A stretch of DNA of 64,000 nucleotides from Pohlia nutans (GCA_022496805.1 CM040102.1:19561955-19625954), one strand, 5' to 3'; shown: positions 22,210 to 33,494, numbered from the stretch's first letter. Translations and numbers: made by a program. Notes: generated from the letters alone by a model not told the origin.

Positions 22210-22870
22210 TGAGAGCCAAAAATGGGGTGGCCTTCTGTCCTACAAGCCACCCCATTTTCCACATTCCGCCCAACTTGTTACCCCCTCCCCCCCCAAATTC
22301 AACTATTTCTCTGATGTCTTGCTGCCCTTTCTCCCGAAAAAAACACATATTTCCTCATAACTCCACATACGGTGTCAGAATTCAAAAAAAATAAAACCCC
22401 CATTTTTGTGGCACATTGGGGAATATACTATTAAATTTTCTTCAAAATTCAATTGAAAATGTGTTCACCAAAACTTACCGAGTTCTCTAAATGTCCTAGT
22501 TAGGACACTTGGTCCTTTAGAGGTTAAACGTCAATAGTTTGTATTGCATATTCATGTGGTGAAGCTCAATAGTTTGTATTGTATATTTTACAAGATTCAT
22601 CGATTGCATGCAAAACAAAAGCCTTTATGTTTTTTCACCTTGCTTATGAGAATAGAATGAATCGAAGTCTATGTTCTACATGACACGTTATTTTTTTAGT
22701 ATTATATTTGTTTAAAAAAATACTTGTTCTAACTCCTCAAATGTTCAATGCACTTTTAAATAGCATTGTGTTTTTCCTACTTTGAGTTTTCTTGTTTTCC
22801 AAATCTCCACTTTGCCTCCAAAAAGAAAACATCCACACATAATTTGTATTCAGAATGACCTATTTAGTAT

Positions 22871-23657
22871 TTAACCCTTTAACAACCCGATTCAACACTA
22901 TTTTCAAAGATTCGTTATAAAAGTTTGATGAAAGATAAATATGGAGTTGATGAACAAAGAAAAGTTGTAAATGTCAATGTGAAGATCACATTTGTACAAT
23001 TGTATTTATCAATTTTTAAATTAATATTTTAAATTAATTTTCTAAGGTTTTCTCTTGAAATTCAATTAAAAATCCCAAATTAACACAAAAATATTTAAAA
23101 AATATTGTAATGAAATTGGAATAACACGCACTGCAAGATGGTATGGTTTCCATTATTTAATTTGACTTATTTTGAAAAATCATGTTTAAGGTCTCACTTT
23201 TTGAACTAAGAATGAAACTTGACATAAACCAATTGTATTTTTCTTCAAAAATCAAAATATCTTATTTTAAACATTCATAACCTGCAAATGATAGTCAACT
23301 AGCAGCAAACCCAAGAGAAATCTGGATGGATGAGAACTGTCCACGTAAAGTAACTATATCTAAAAGCAACCCTTTTCTTAAAACGTCCCTAACTCAATCC
23401 TCCATAATAAATAGATTGTGACACCCTACTATTGATGAGAATGTACCCAATCTAAACATCAAATTTCAGGGTCACTTTAAGGTCAACCTATACTCAGTAC
23501 TTTTGAAATTCATAACTTATTCATATGGTGTCCAAACAATTCATGCTAAAGTGCCTTGGAATCCTCTTGAACTTGCTATTAAGACCCGTTAAAATTATTT
23601 TTTGTTTAATGTGAGTAAAGAGGTTGAGTAGGTAAGGTAGACGCTTTAAGGTATAAT
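22871..23657. mobile_element. Left part of a TTAA MITE, apparently split by LINE copy 2
   Basis: Starts TTAACCCTTTAACAACCCGATTC and follows the 18086-18628 element for about 470 bp, with some extra sequence after it. No right terminus is seen before the LINE tail at 23658. A matching terminus, CCAAAGGGTTAA, occurs at about 39007-39018 beyond the LINE, consistent with LINE insertion into this MITE. Confidence 0.45.
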
Positions 23658-24171
23658 TAGATAGATAGATATGAACACCGGACCTTTTTCGAGGCCGGCG
23701 TGAATAAAGTGTCTGTTCATCTTGACAATGAGCCAATGCCCCCCGGACAAAGGTCCATCGGTACAAGACTACTCACCTCTTTCGAGAATAGACACTTTAG
23801 TGACCAGAGATAAATACTAGTAACACTAGTAAAGTATGTTAGATTAGAATTAGCGCGGGTATAAATTGGTGTTTGTTTTGCTAGAGGTCGCCAAGTCATG
23901 GTTCCAAGGTTGGTTGGAGAAGGGCGTTTATGTTACAATTGTACGGTCCGGGTTCGATTCCCGTGGAGTCCGTCTGAGCGTTTATTGTGATATACATGAC
24001 TTGGTGCTGCTAGTGAATTATTCATAGGCAGGAAAGTTTGTACCAACCAACCGGCCCCGTCCCATCTACCTGAGACAAGTGTGTACTCTGAGCTAATCAA
24101 AAAATACAAAAGAAATAAGTAGTGGTCTTCACCATTGCCCTCCTTTTGTTTGGTAGTTTTTGTTTTATTTA
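23658..24171 (-). other. LINE copy 2: 3' UTR and tail
   Basis: Counterpart of 17381-17898 in inverted orientation, including the GAAA-loop hairpins and the tRNA-like segment on the plus strand. The tail is (TATC)n on the minus strand. Both copies carry the whole module, so it belongs to the element. Confidence 0.8.
23900..23972 (+). other. tRNA-like segment in the LINE 3' UTR (copy 2)
   Basis: 73 nt, the same design as at 17580-17652: box A-like TTGGTTGGAGAAGG, perfect box B GGTTCGATTCC, GTT at the anticodon position and mismatched acceptor stem. Transcription from it would run toward the LINE 3' end, antisense to the element. Confidence 0.6.
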
Positions 24172-25218
24172 TTAATCCATTGGTAGTGGTTGGTTATTTT
24201 CTATTTTTCTTTTGTGTAGAATAATTGATCCGGCATGATGTATAGCAATGGCGTTTATTTCTTTGAATGTGTGTTTAATGGCAGTTTCTGGTAGTTTAAG
24301 TTTTGTTTCGAGGAGTTTCATGGAGGGGATATGTGTTGTGCCTCTAGCTCCTGCCGTGATGACTATGAGTGGGTCTACTTTCCATCCTAAATTAATAATG
24401 TTGTTAAGAAGTGGTTGGTATTTTTGATTTTTGATATCTATTGTTTGTTGTGGGAATCTGTCATTACAGTATGTAAATTCGATAAATTGAATTGTGAGGT
24501 TGTCTGATGGTTGTGATGGTGGGTCATTTTTGTATGGGAGTCCTTTTACACAGAGGATGTCTGGTTTAAATCTAGCGTTGCAATGGCATCTTTGTTGTTC
24601 ACATGTGCATGGTAGTAGCCATGGGGGTACTGTGTTTTCTTGAGGGTTGTTGTTGAATGTTCCTGCGTTCATGAGGGTGTAACATCTAGATTTTTGTGAT
24701 GAGAAAATTAGTTTCCTTAGTTCCCAAACTACTTTGTTGTGTCTTTTGACTCTAATGGCGTGAATATGGTGATGACTACATTTTAGAAGTGCATGAAGCC
24801 ATGTGTCTGCGTCTACAGAGTTGCAGATAGAACATGTTATTGAGGGGAATCTTTCTCTACCAAAAAATAGTTGTTTTCTAGCATTTCCCATGTATTGGCC
24901 GGTACGAAGTTTTAATATGATTGTTTTTTGTAAGTCGGTGATTGTAGGATTGGACCAAAATGTGTTGGATAGTTCGTTATCGATGTTTGGGTTCATGGTC
25001 CATTTGCTAATGTTTGGAAATTCGATTGCCATTTCTTCAAGGTTATTTTTTTGGTCATATTTGGTTAGGTATGTTTGGAGGCATCTGACGGGGCCTTTAT
25101 CTGGCCGTTTTATAGGTCCTGGCCATATATCTTTTTGAAAATAAAATGGTGTAGTATGTGCAAAATTCATATGAACTTGTGGCTCTGAAGTATTCTTTTC
25201 TGGCCCCCATTTTTGCAA
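24172..25218 (-). pseudogene. LINE copy 2: CCHC finger and restriction-like endonuclease
   Basis: 348 codons without a stop, ending at TAA near the 3' UTR. After a linker (FYFQKDIWPG, KGPVRCLQTYL) come CSICNSVDADTWLHALLKC (C-x2-C-x9-H-x4-C zinc finger), then IRVKRHNKVVWEL, then FKPDIL, IQFIEFTYC, KYQPLL and ITAGARGTTH. In R2, R4 and CRE elements the same order (CCHC, RHN/RHD, PD, E/D, GARG) forms the C-terminal endonuclease that cuts the target. The frame differs from the RNase H part by a frameshift near 25170; copy 1 reads straight through at that point, so the domain is a C-terminal part of the same polyprotein. Confidence 0.85.
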
Positions 25219-27249
25219 GATTATCCGCTTGTTCGTTGCCTTTAATGTTTATATGTGCTTTGACTTTGTGGAATGTGGTGGGTTGAGTACGAGTTTTTAA
25301 CATTTCTACCATGCTTGTTAGTATGGTTTTATCTGCGTGATTGTTGTGTGTGGTTGGATGTTTGATGTGTGTGTTTAGATTGTATAGGCAGTTGAGACAA
25401 TCTGTAAATATATGTGCCAGTTCGTCTGGGTATTTAGTAGTGATCAGTCTAAGTGTTCTATGGATAGCCATTAGTTCAGCTCGAAAACATGTTTGTAGGC
25501 CTGGTAATCTTGCTGAAATTTGCATGTCTGCTTCTGTAGGGTTATATATCCCGTACCCGGCTTTTTCTTTTTTCCAGTGTCCGTCGGGAGTTTGTTCAGG
25601 AGGAAAGAAGGATCCATCGGTATAGTAGCTATGTTGTGGTTGGAATTTAGGTGTGGTGTTTGTCACAAAGTTGGGTAGAGGTGGCGTGTTTAAAGTGGTT
25701 GCGTTGGTGGAAGGTGGGTATATGAGTTTGTTCCATTTTTTATTTTTATTGACCGGTGTGTTGTGGGGGGTACTTGGAGCAATTTGTATGTGGTATTGTG
25801 GGATTTGTAGGTTTTCAATTGCTGCTTTAATTGTATTTAATTGGTATGGTGTACCAATGTTGTGATTTTGGTGATGGATGCATAGGACTCGGATTGCAAG
25901 GGGTTCTGTCTTTGGTTTATGGAGTTCTTGTGGGATTGTTGGTTCTTCATATGTGATGGAATCTGCAGCGAAGTGTGCAATTATATGGGTGTTTGGGAAG
26001 GGCCCCGTGTGTGGGGAAGAAATTTGGTACCTGTTTGTATGTGGTATTACTAGTATAGTGATGGTATTTGGGTCGGTTTTGGCTGCCAGTCGTGCCCAGT
26101 GAATTGCTTGTTGGGCTGTTTCTTCATTATGTGGATGGGCGTAACCTATGCCTTTCCATTTGTATTGAAAGGCAGTACCGAGTGATCCAAAGACTTTATC
26201 TCTTGCAAATGGAGAGTAGAATTGTGAAATTTGTGTGGAGCATGTTATTGGTGATGAGAAGTAAGAATGGGAGATATTAAAAGAGGTAGTAATGGAGTCA
26301 AGAATGCTTGTTGGTAGGGTGTGTTGTGTTGCTTTTAGTGGGTCTTTTCTGGGGATTTTATGGTTGTATCTTTGATAGAGCCATATTACTTCTTTTCAAA
26401 TGATTGTGTTTGCGGTACTAGGCCGTGTGAGCTATAGGTTGCTTTATTATATTGTTGCCATAACCATTTTAGTCTCGTGGTTGGTATAGTGATAAGATGT
26501 CTACCGGTATTTTCGTATAGGTGGGTTTGTTCATTATTTATTTGTATGGTATCGTAATTGGAAATAATGTCTTTTTCCGGGTTGCATTCTTGTATGTGTA
26601 TTTGTGTAAGCGGGGTGGATGTGGGTGGTGGGATGACTCTTGCATCTCTGCTTTGTTGAAGAGTGAAGTGTGTGTTAATAATTTTTTGGTAGTGGTTGTG
26701 TTGTAATTTTGTGTAGTATTCTGTTAGTAGTTTAATGTTATGTGTTATGATAGTTGGGTGGTTGAAGGGGAAGATTTCTCTTTGTGGCAACCATTTGTTG
26801 TATGTGATGTTTTGGAGAGTCCATTGACATAGGTATGTGTTGTATTTTTTTGTTATTTTGTATTTATCTTTTGTGGATTTTGTTTTATGGTCTAGTATTA
26901 TGTTGATGGGAAATCTTAGTGGGTTGTTTTTGACATTCGGGGGTGGGTGTGGGTGCAGGTTTTGATGTGGGGCTAGGGGTTGAGGTGGGTTATCTGGTGC
27001 TCTAGGTAGTAAATTTTGATTGTCAGTGATGTATCTAGGGTTTAGCATTCGGGCAGGAGGGTGTCGTGCACATGGGTTCGGGCAATTTGGTGTGCAACTT
27101 GGATAGCAAAACAATTTTTCAGCTATTTGAAGTGCCCTTCTTTCTAGTTTGGTTGGTGTTTTGTAGTATGTTTTGAAGTTTTCTGGCGTCATAAGGGTTG
27201 TTCCGTTTGGAAGGGTGATGTGTTTTATTTCGTATATGTTATGGATTTA
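25097..27249 (-). pseudogene. LINE copy 2: post-RT region with RNase H
   Basis: Open from ATG 27192 (MTPENFKTYYKTPTKLERR) to 26386, then frame-disrupted, then open again from 25666 with the RNase H motifs HSYYTDGSFF, CFRAELMAIHRTL, HIFTDCLNCLY and AHINIKGNEQADNLAKMG. The TAA at 27249-27247 just upstream is at the same place as TAA 14527 in copy 1. The Cys-rich patch CYPSCTPNCPNPCARHPPAR is also conserved. Confidence 0.82.
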
Positions 27250-29628
27250 TAATTTGTGTAAAAGTTTGAGTGATTGTTCGAGGTTGAGATGTGGAAGTTC
27301 AATTGTTGATTGTGCTCGCCATTCTCGTTCTAATTCTGTCATATGAAGTTGGAAATTTTCATTTGTACTTTTGAGGTGAATTCCTCCGGCACTTTTTAAG
27401 AGAAATAGTGTACTTATGGTTGGTGAATTTCTGCAATCATATTGTGTGATTCTTGGGATTTCTTCCGCGCCTCCATATTTGGCTAATATGTGGTGTATTA
27501 GTCCCTTATATATTATACCTAGTCTCCCTTGGTCGTTAAGGGCGTTTCGAAGCTGTTCACCAATGCATCGTAGGTATGCGTTTTTTAGTGAGAAGGCTTC
27601 AAGACCAAAGAGTTCGTGAGGTAATTGGGTTATTACGTTTGCTGTGCATTTTGGTAGACCACATGTTGTTTTTTGGATTCCTATAATTTTTTTATCTAGT
27701 TTTTTGATGGTCGGTAATGAATATGGGACTGCATAGAAACTGTATGCAATGCCTGCTCTAATGACGGTGTCAACCATGTTGATTTTTTGTTTAATTGTGG
27801 CAGGGCATTTGGCTAGTTGTTTACATTGGTCTGTTGTTTTGTTTGTGGTGATGTGCGTTTGGAGTTTCCATTTTAGTGAGGGTACTAGTTGAATGCCTAA
27901 GTATACATATGGTTCGTTTTGGTGTAGGACTGGTATTGGTTGATTTCTATAAGATATGTTGTGGTTTTGTATTTGGGTTTTAAATTTTATAGGATTTAGT
28001 TTGGATTTATTGGGACATCCAGTGATGGCACATTTTTGTACGCCTAAATCCATTCCAGCCCATTCACAGAATTTATCTAGTTTATTTAATTGCGTTTGTA
28101 GTGATTGGAGATTATTTGTTATAGTTGCTAAGTCGTCTGCGTATGCTGCAGAGCTAATGGGAAATTTCGATGTGCCAAATGTGTACCCGTTATTTCCTCT
28201 TTGTAACCATCTAAGTAGTGGTTCAAGGAATATCAAGAATAGGTATGGGCTTAGTGTATCTCCTTGGATGGTGCCTCTTTGAATGGGTATTGGTTTTGTT
28301 TTGCCGAAGTGTTCACCGGTAAATATAGTGGTAGAGTGTGAGTAGATATTTCCAATTAGTGTTACTGCATCTGTTGGATATCTAAGGTCTTTCATTATAG
28401 CTAATAGTCTAGCATGGTCAAGGGAGCCGAAAGCATTTTTGAAATCTATGTATAGAAGGTATATGTTTTGATTTGTAAATCTGGCGTTTTCCAGGGCTGC
28501 TATGAGTAGTTGTAGCTGTCTAGATGTGCTTCTTTCTGCTCTAAATCCTTCTTGACTGTCGTGGAGTATTTGAAATATTTCACCATATGCTGATAATATT
28601 AGTGTTAATGTGCTAGTAAATAGTTTGTAAATTGTGTTTGCAAGTGCTATAGGTCTGTGGTTTGGTAATAGTGATAGGTCACCTTTTTTGTACAAAAGTA
28701 TGGTTAAACTTGTTTTCCAAGATGCTGGGATTTTCTTTTGTTTATAGCAATGCGTGAAAAATAAGAACAGTAGTTTGTGAAAGCTATCTGGCATATTTTT
28801 TAATATTGAGTTTGGGATTTTATCTGGTCCTGGTGTTTTATTATTGGATAGGTGTTTTAAACATAAGTCGTATGTTTCTTGGTCGAAGTATTTATGTAGT
28901 GGTGTTTGAGGGTCTCCTCTTTTATCTATTATAAATCCATCTAGGTCGTGCCGTGGGTATTGTTTGACTCCACATGTGCAATTAGTTGGGTGCTCTGGTT
29001 GGTAGTAACATATTGGGACTGTTGGTCTATTACTAATTGATTGTTGGATATAAATTTCATTTGCTATGTCTTTTGTGCTAGTTAGTATGTTATTGTTTCT
29101 ATCCATAATGCAATCTAACGGTGGTGTTTCATGGTTTTTGAAGACTTTTTAATTCATTTTCTTGGGGCTTTTTTCATATAGTTGTCTGCATTTTGTGATA
29201 GCTTTTTTAACACATTCTTGTGTGTACTTTGTGGTAATTTTATGTGCTTGCTTGTTTGCCGTTTTAGCTAGTTCTGCTAAAGTTTTAATCCATTCTTGTG
29301 GATTTAATTCTGGGTTAGGAGGTGGTGGTATGATAATATGGTTATGGTTTTTCAATTCTTCTATTATTGGGTGGTTGTGCCCGTCTGGTGTGGTTTTTGT
29401 TATGTATATTGCTTTTCTGATTAAGTGGTAGGTAGATAGGTGTTTTTTCCATTTTTTTTGGAGTTTTTTTGGCAAAAAACCTCCTTGTTGAGCTGTGCGG
29501 TGTGTTAGCGAAGGTAGAGGTGGGGCACTACAGGTTTCTTGAATTTTTTCTGATATTTGTTGTATCAAGTGGTCTAATTTTGTACAAGATGTTTGCCATT
29601 GGTTGTTTTTTAATTGTTCATTCATCAA
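27247..29628 (-). CDS. LINE copy 2: reverse transcriptase, long open frame
   Basis: The RT core is uninterrupted for 619 codons (29106-27247); a second frame (29628-29149) covers the linker between APE and RT. RT blocks read NKTPGPDKIPNSILKNMPD, RPIALANTIYKLFTSTLTLI, DSQEGFRAERSTSRQLQLLI, LYIDFKNAFGSLDH, IQRGTIQGDTLSPYLFLIFL and SAAYADDLATI, with the catalytic aspartates of motifs A and C present. It would synthesise cDNA at the nicked target. The copy as a whole is defective (stops in APE, frameshifts downstream), but RT itself has not decayed, so insertion was recent or selection was recent. Confidence 0.88.
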
Positions 29629-30567
29629 TATTGTAGTGAGTTCATTTATTTGAAGTGAGTTTTCTTTGAATTATAGTGTTTTGAATTTTTCAATGTTATC
29701 TTGCGGGATGGGGTTTAGAATCCTTGGTGGTTTATTTACTTTTGGTTGAATGGGGCGAGCTAGTAGTGTGTTTGGTGGTATTTATAAGGTGACTGGTGAA
29801 TGGTCTGAGTTGAGGTTGTAGTCATGATTTGTGGTTGAGGTATATAATGTATTATTGGGAGTTTTGATGTAGTATCCATCTATTAAACTTGTTTGGGTGT
29901 AATTTTGTCCACCTTGTCTGGTGAATGTGCTGTTTGTTGGTATGTAGGTTAAATCTAGAGTGTCTGTGAATGTACGTCATTCTATGTCTTCTGTTTGTGG
30001 GGGTGTTATGTTGAGTTCATTTTGTCTACCGATAAGGGCTATGTGTCTATTAAAATCGCCACATAATATGTATGTGTGGTTTGAGTGTGCTATAATTTGT
30101 TGTTCTATTTGTTGTTGTATTATTGTTATGTATTGAATATCTTCTAAGTGGGAAAGCATGTACATATGTAGTATTAGCCAGGGTTGTAGTGGTGCATTTT
30201 TTATTTGTATAATTTGTAAATATGGTGAGATTTCAGCTGGGGTAGGTATTTTGGTGATATTTCCCGGGTATGCATATTTGTTATTTATTAGAGTGAGGAG
30301 TCCGCCTCTAGCAGGGGTATATGGCATTTTTTGTTGCATGCATCTTGTTAAGGCGTGTGTGTTATTGAAGATTAGTTTGTATTGTGGGAATAGGTTTTGT
30401 ATATATCTTGTTGATTTTGTTGCGATTAGTTTGGTTTCTTGTATTGTGATAATTGCTGGATTTGTTATAGTGTTTGAGATTAAGTTTTGTAGGCTTGGTA
30501 GGGCTGTGTTTAAAGATGACGCGTTCCATGTAATAATGTGTGTGTTGTGGTTTGTTGATTGTGTCTA
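29629..30567 (-). pseudogene. LINE copy 2: APE-type endonuclease, with stops
   Basis: The same motif series as copy 1: THIITWNASSL, a QETKL-equivalent, RGGLLTLINNK, YILCGDFNRHIAL, TSLIDGYYIK and LNSDHSPV. In-frame stops include TAA/TAG at about 30570-30565 just before the domain (copy 1 has sense codons there) and TGA after PQTEDIE at 29977. Several look like single C-to-T changes (CAA to TAA). Confidence 0.82.
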
Positions 30568-31635
30568 TTAGATTTGTGGTAATGGTATATTGGTTAGTGG
30601 AGGTGGGTGTGAATATTCATTTATAGGTTCATTGCATTTGAGAGATTCTATTAGTAAATTTTCGGGTAGGAATGGGAATTTGTTTGTTAGTGTTTGTAAG
30701 CTTGGTGGGTTAATGTTTTGTTTGATAAAATCATATAGTTGTTTATGTATGGTATTGAGGGGGTTAATTAGATTTTGGTTGTTGTTTTTAAATTCGGTGT
30801 ATGGGTGTGGGTTTAGGATGTGTCTTTCGGGAGAGTTTTGAAGAAGTGCCATTTTCTTAAGAAGTTTTGTTGTCCAGTCTGGGTCGGGTATTTGTATTAA
30901 TTGGTGGTCGCATGATTCTAGTAATGGACTTAGCGTGGTAATGAGTGCATATAGCATGCGCGGAGGTGAGTGGTGTTGGTTTTCAAGTATGTATATAGAG
31001 AGGTGTGGATAGTCTGTGGATGCTTCTGGATGGTTTAGGTGTGTTGTTTTTAAATAAGGAGCAAACTTTTTTGCTAAATCTTAGTACTCTGGATGTAGCT
31101 TTATTGTGCATGGTATAAAATATGTTTTGTTTCTATTTTTATGTGATGTAGGATGTGTTTTAAGTAAGTTTGGCATCGGTCCCGGGTTAGTTTCAATGTC
31201 ACCAGAGAGTAGTAGTAGTAGTTTTGGGATGTGGTAATTGATGAAGTTTGGTTTGATGTTAATTTTATTTTTGTTAGGAAGGTGTTTTTTGTTTTTTCTG
31301 AGGGGTTTTGAGGCCTTTTTATTTGTTTTGTTAATGGTGTTTTTTATGTGATTGTAGTGAATAGGATTTTTGTAATTACGGTTATTATTATTATTATTTA
31401 GATGGGTATTAGATGGGGTGTTTTTGTATATCTTTTTGGGTGTATTAGTTTTGTGAAGTGATATTATTGTGTGTGATTTTTGGCCGAGGCCGGTAGGCCG
31501 AGGCCACTTAGAGTTTATGTTTTGGTAGTTTTTTGGGTGGTTTATATTTATTGGTATTTTTTGGTTTGGATTGATGGGAGTCCATTTTTGTTTAGATGAG
31601 TTTTTGTTTTGTTTATATGTTTTTATTTTTTTTCT
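30568..31635 (-). pseudogene. LINE copy 2: ORF2 N-terminal extension with 2A motif
   Basis: One reading frame runs from after stops at about 31636-31650 to the APE domain, broken by TAA at 31083-31081 and at 30570. The first 145 residues are Lys/Asn/Thr-rich and lack any in-frame ATG. At 31212-31177 the frame reads LLSGDIETNPGP, which fits the 2A consensus D-(V/I)-E-x-N-P-G-P; the next residue is Met. Downstream is a compact segment (MLYALITTLSPLLESCDHQL, SLQTLTNKFPFLPENLLIES). With no in-frame ATG before the motif, this part may be translated as a continuation of ORF1 by frameshift or reinitiation. That is inference. Confidence 0.75.
31177..31212 (-). other. 2A ribosome-skipping motif
   Basis: Codons 31212 to 31177 (minus) give LLSGDIETNPGP. 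2A peptides make the ribosome skip the Gly-Pro bond, releasing the upstream product. They are known from picorna-like viruses and from some APE-type LINEs of trypanosomes and invertebrates. All consensus residues are present, preceded by the usual hydrophobic Leu run. Confidence 0.88.
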
Positions 31636-31649
31636 TTATTTTTATTTTT

Positions 31650-31866
31650 ATTTTGTTGTTTTTATTTTTGAGGTAGTTTTTGGTGGTGTTTTTTTGTGGC
31701 TTTATATTTTTTATTTTGTGTCTTTTTATATATTTTATAGCATCCATAAATACTATAAATATATGTTTGTTTTTGTGTTTTTTCTTCTTTTTTTCCTTTT
31801 TTATTATTACTTTTTTCTTAGTATATAAATATACTCGTAGATTTACCGCTGCGTTGTTTGTCCGAA
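31650..31866 (-). other. A-rich spacer between LINE ORF1 and ORF2
   Basis: On the sense (minus) strand about 200 nt made mainly of A, with AAATAAAAATAAAAATAAAG repeats and stops in all frames. It marks a sharp change from balanced composition (ORF1) to A/C-rich, G-poor composition (ORF2). Confidence 0.6.
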
Positions 31867-33494
31867 TTAGTTTGACGTGTCCATATTGCCATCTTCAATG
31901 GCTAGAGTGTTGCCACTTTTCTCGTCCAAGGCTTGCATAGTACTAGCAAGTTGTCTTCTAAGGATTGCCATTTGCGCTGTGAGGCTTGATGATGACTTCT
32001 CCACTACTTTCTCTGCGATTTGTTGTTGTTCACTGCGGAGTTCTTTCTTCATGGTAGAAATTTCTTCTCTAATTCCGACTATTTCTTTCATAATGTCATT
32101 TTGAGGTGTCTCTTTTGTGGAATTTCCTATTGCTTCTATGGTGTTTGCTAGGGCAGTGTTCACATCACTGAACCCTAGCCTTGTGAGTTCAGCAGCATTG
32201 GGAGCATTTGCACCATCGAGACTCCTAGGATGTGCAGTAAACTCTACATGTTTGCCAAGAAGTTTTGCAGATTTCTTGACAAACGTTTTGTACACTGTAG
32301 CATTGAGACATTGAATGTTGCATGAGCCTAAGTGTTTACCATTTTTCTCATTACGCTTGAAGAAGAAGCTCACCGCATTTCTTGGTCCCATGTGAGTTTC
32401 GATGCTTGCTTCTATTTCTTCAACACTCTTCGTTTTGTTGAGATTCTTGGCGATAAGGATAAGTGCGTTCTTCCTTGCAATGTCATCCTTTGCGTTTGCA
32501 CGATCCGCTAGTTTCCCCTCCAAGATCTCGTGGTTGTATGTGATTTGATGTTCTTTCATCTTTTGAGCTTGTTCGGGAGATGCTGCTACTACCCAAGCAA
32601 AGAGGTTTTTTTTTTTTTTTGAACATTCGTTATCTCATATTCCATTCCTCTTTTGAAACTCTCCACTAGTATTTTCTCATAGAGTTCGTACCATTCCTTG
32701 TGCTCTAGTTCTGCACTTGTTACTTTGACTGATAAGAGGTTGTTCAAAGCAAGTGAGTCGTAAGTTTTACAAATTTTTCCTCTCTTAAACTTCTCATTGT
32801 CAAGTTGGAGGATGAATGGTCTTAATCCTTGGAGAAGGTTCACTCCATCAATTTCGGGGTTTTTCAAGTGCAACTTGATAACCCCGCTCCACTTAGTGGA
32901 CTTGTAGTAGCACATGATAGCAATGGGTTCCCCAATGATATCCCCAAGCAGAATGTTCATTTCTTTGAGTCTCTCTTCTACCAATGACATTATAATTTCT
33001 TTTTTCCATTCTTTTTCCCCCATCTCGAAGAGGATGGCGATTTGGTAGTCAAAGGAGAAGCCATACTTATCAACCTCAACATCAGATGGAATCTGTGTGA
33101 GGTTGAAGTGTTGGCCATCTTTGCCATCCTTTCGTGAGTTGGGCCATTCTTCTTGAATGACAAACGGGAAGCAGATTAATGCTGATTGACATTCCTTAGC
33201 TTCCTTTTCTCTCATCCCGTTCTTAACAAGCGTTGCTACATCTTCGTTACTATCCATCGGGTAACCTTTACCACGGTTTGTCCAATTCATAGCTTGATAC
33301 CCAAGCCAAAAGGGAGGGCGCTTCAAACCGGAGTTTGATTTGCCCTTGGCCTTCTTTTGGCTTGTGGCAGCTTGAGATGAGTTAGAGGTGCGTTTTTGAG
33401 TTATAAACGTTTCTACATCCGGGTCATTGTCTAAGGCTTGGAGCTTATCTTTATATCTTTGAGAGGAGGTGGAGCTAGTGGGGCGTTGAGCCAT
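31867..33494 (-). pseudogene. LINE copy 2: candidate ORF1 protein with RRM-like fold and coiled coil, frameshifted
   Basis: Start ATG at 33494 (MAQRPTSSTSSQRYKDKLQ), directly after a splice-acceptor-like TTGTTATTTTCAG. The first frame runs to about 32608, where a run of A on the sense strand (32608-32620) shifts the frame. It resumes with a W-V-V-A-A-S segment and MKEHQITYNHEILEGKLADR. The second part has an RRM-like pattern (ALILIAKNL as RNP2-like, GKHLGSCNIQC as RNP1-like) and then a heptad-rich helix (IMKEIVGIREEISTMKKELR), as in RNA-binding ORF1 proteins of some LINEs. The first part (FWLGYQAMNWTNRGKGYPMD) is unrecognised. It could instead be an unrelated gene next to the LINE, since copy 1 does not reach it. 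Confidence 0.55.

Noticed and set aside
23900..23972. Functional tRNA gene
   Set aside because: Good box B and T-arm, correct length, but acceptor strands do not pair and the anticodon stem is imperfect. Both copies lie inside LINE 3' UTRs.
31571..31940. Plus-strand Phe/Tyr-rich small proteins
   Set aside because: Complement of the A-rich LINE spacer; composition artefact.
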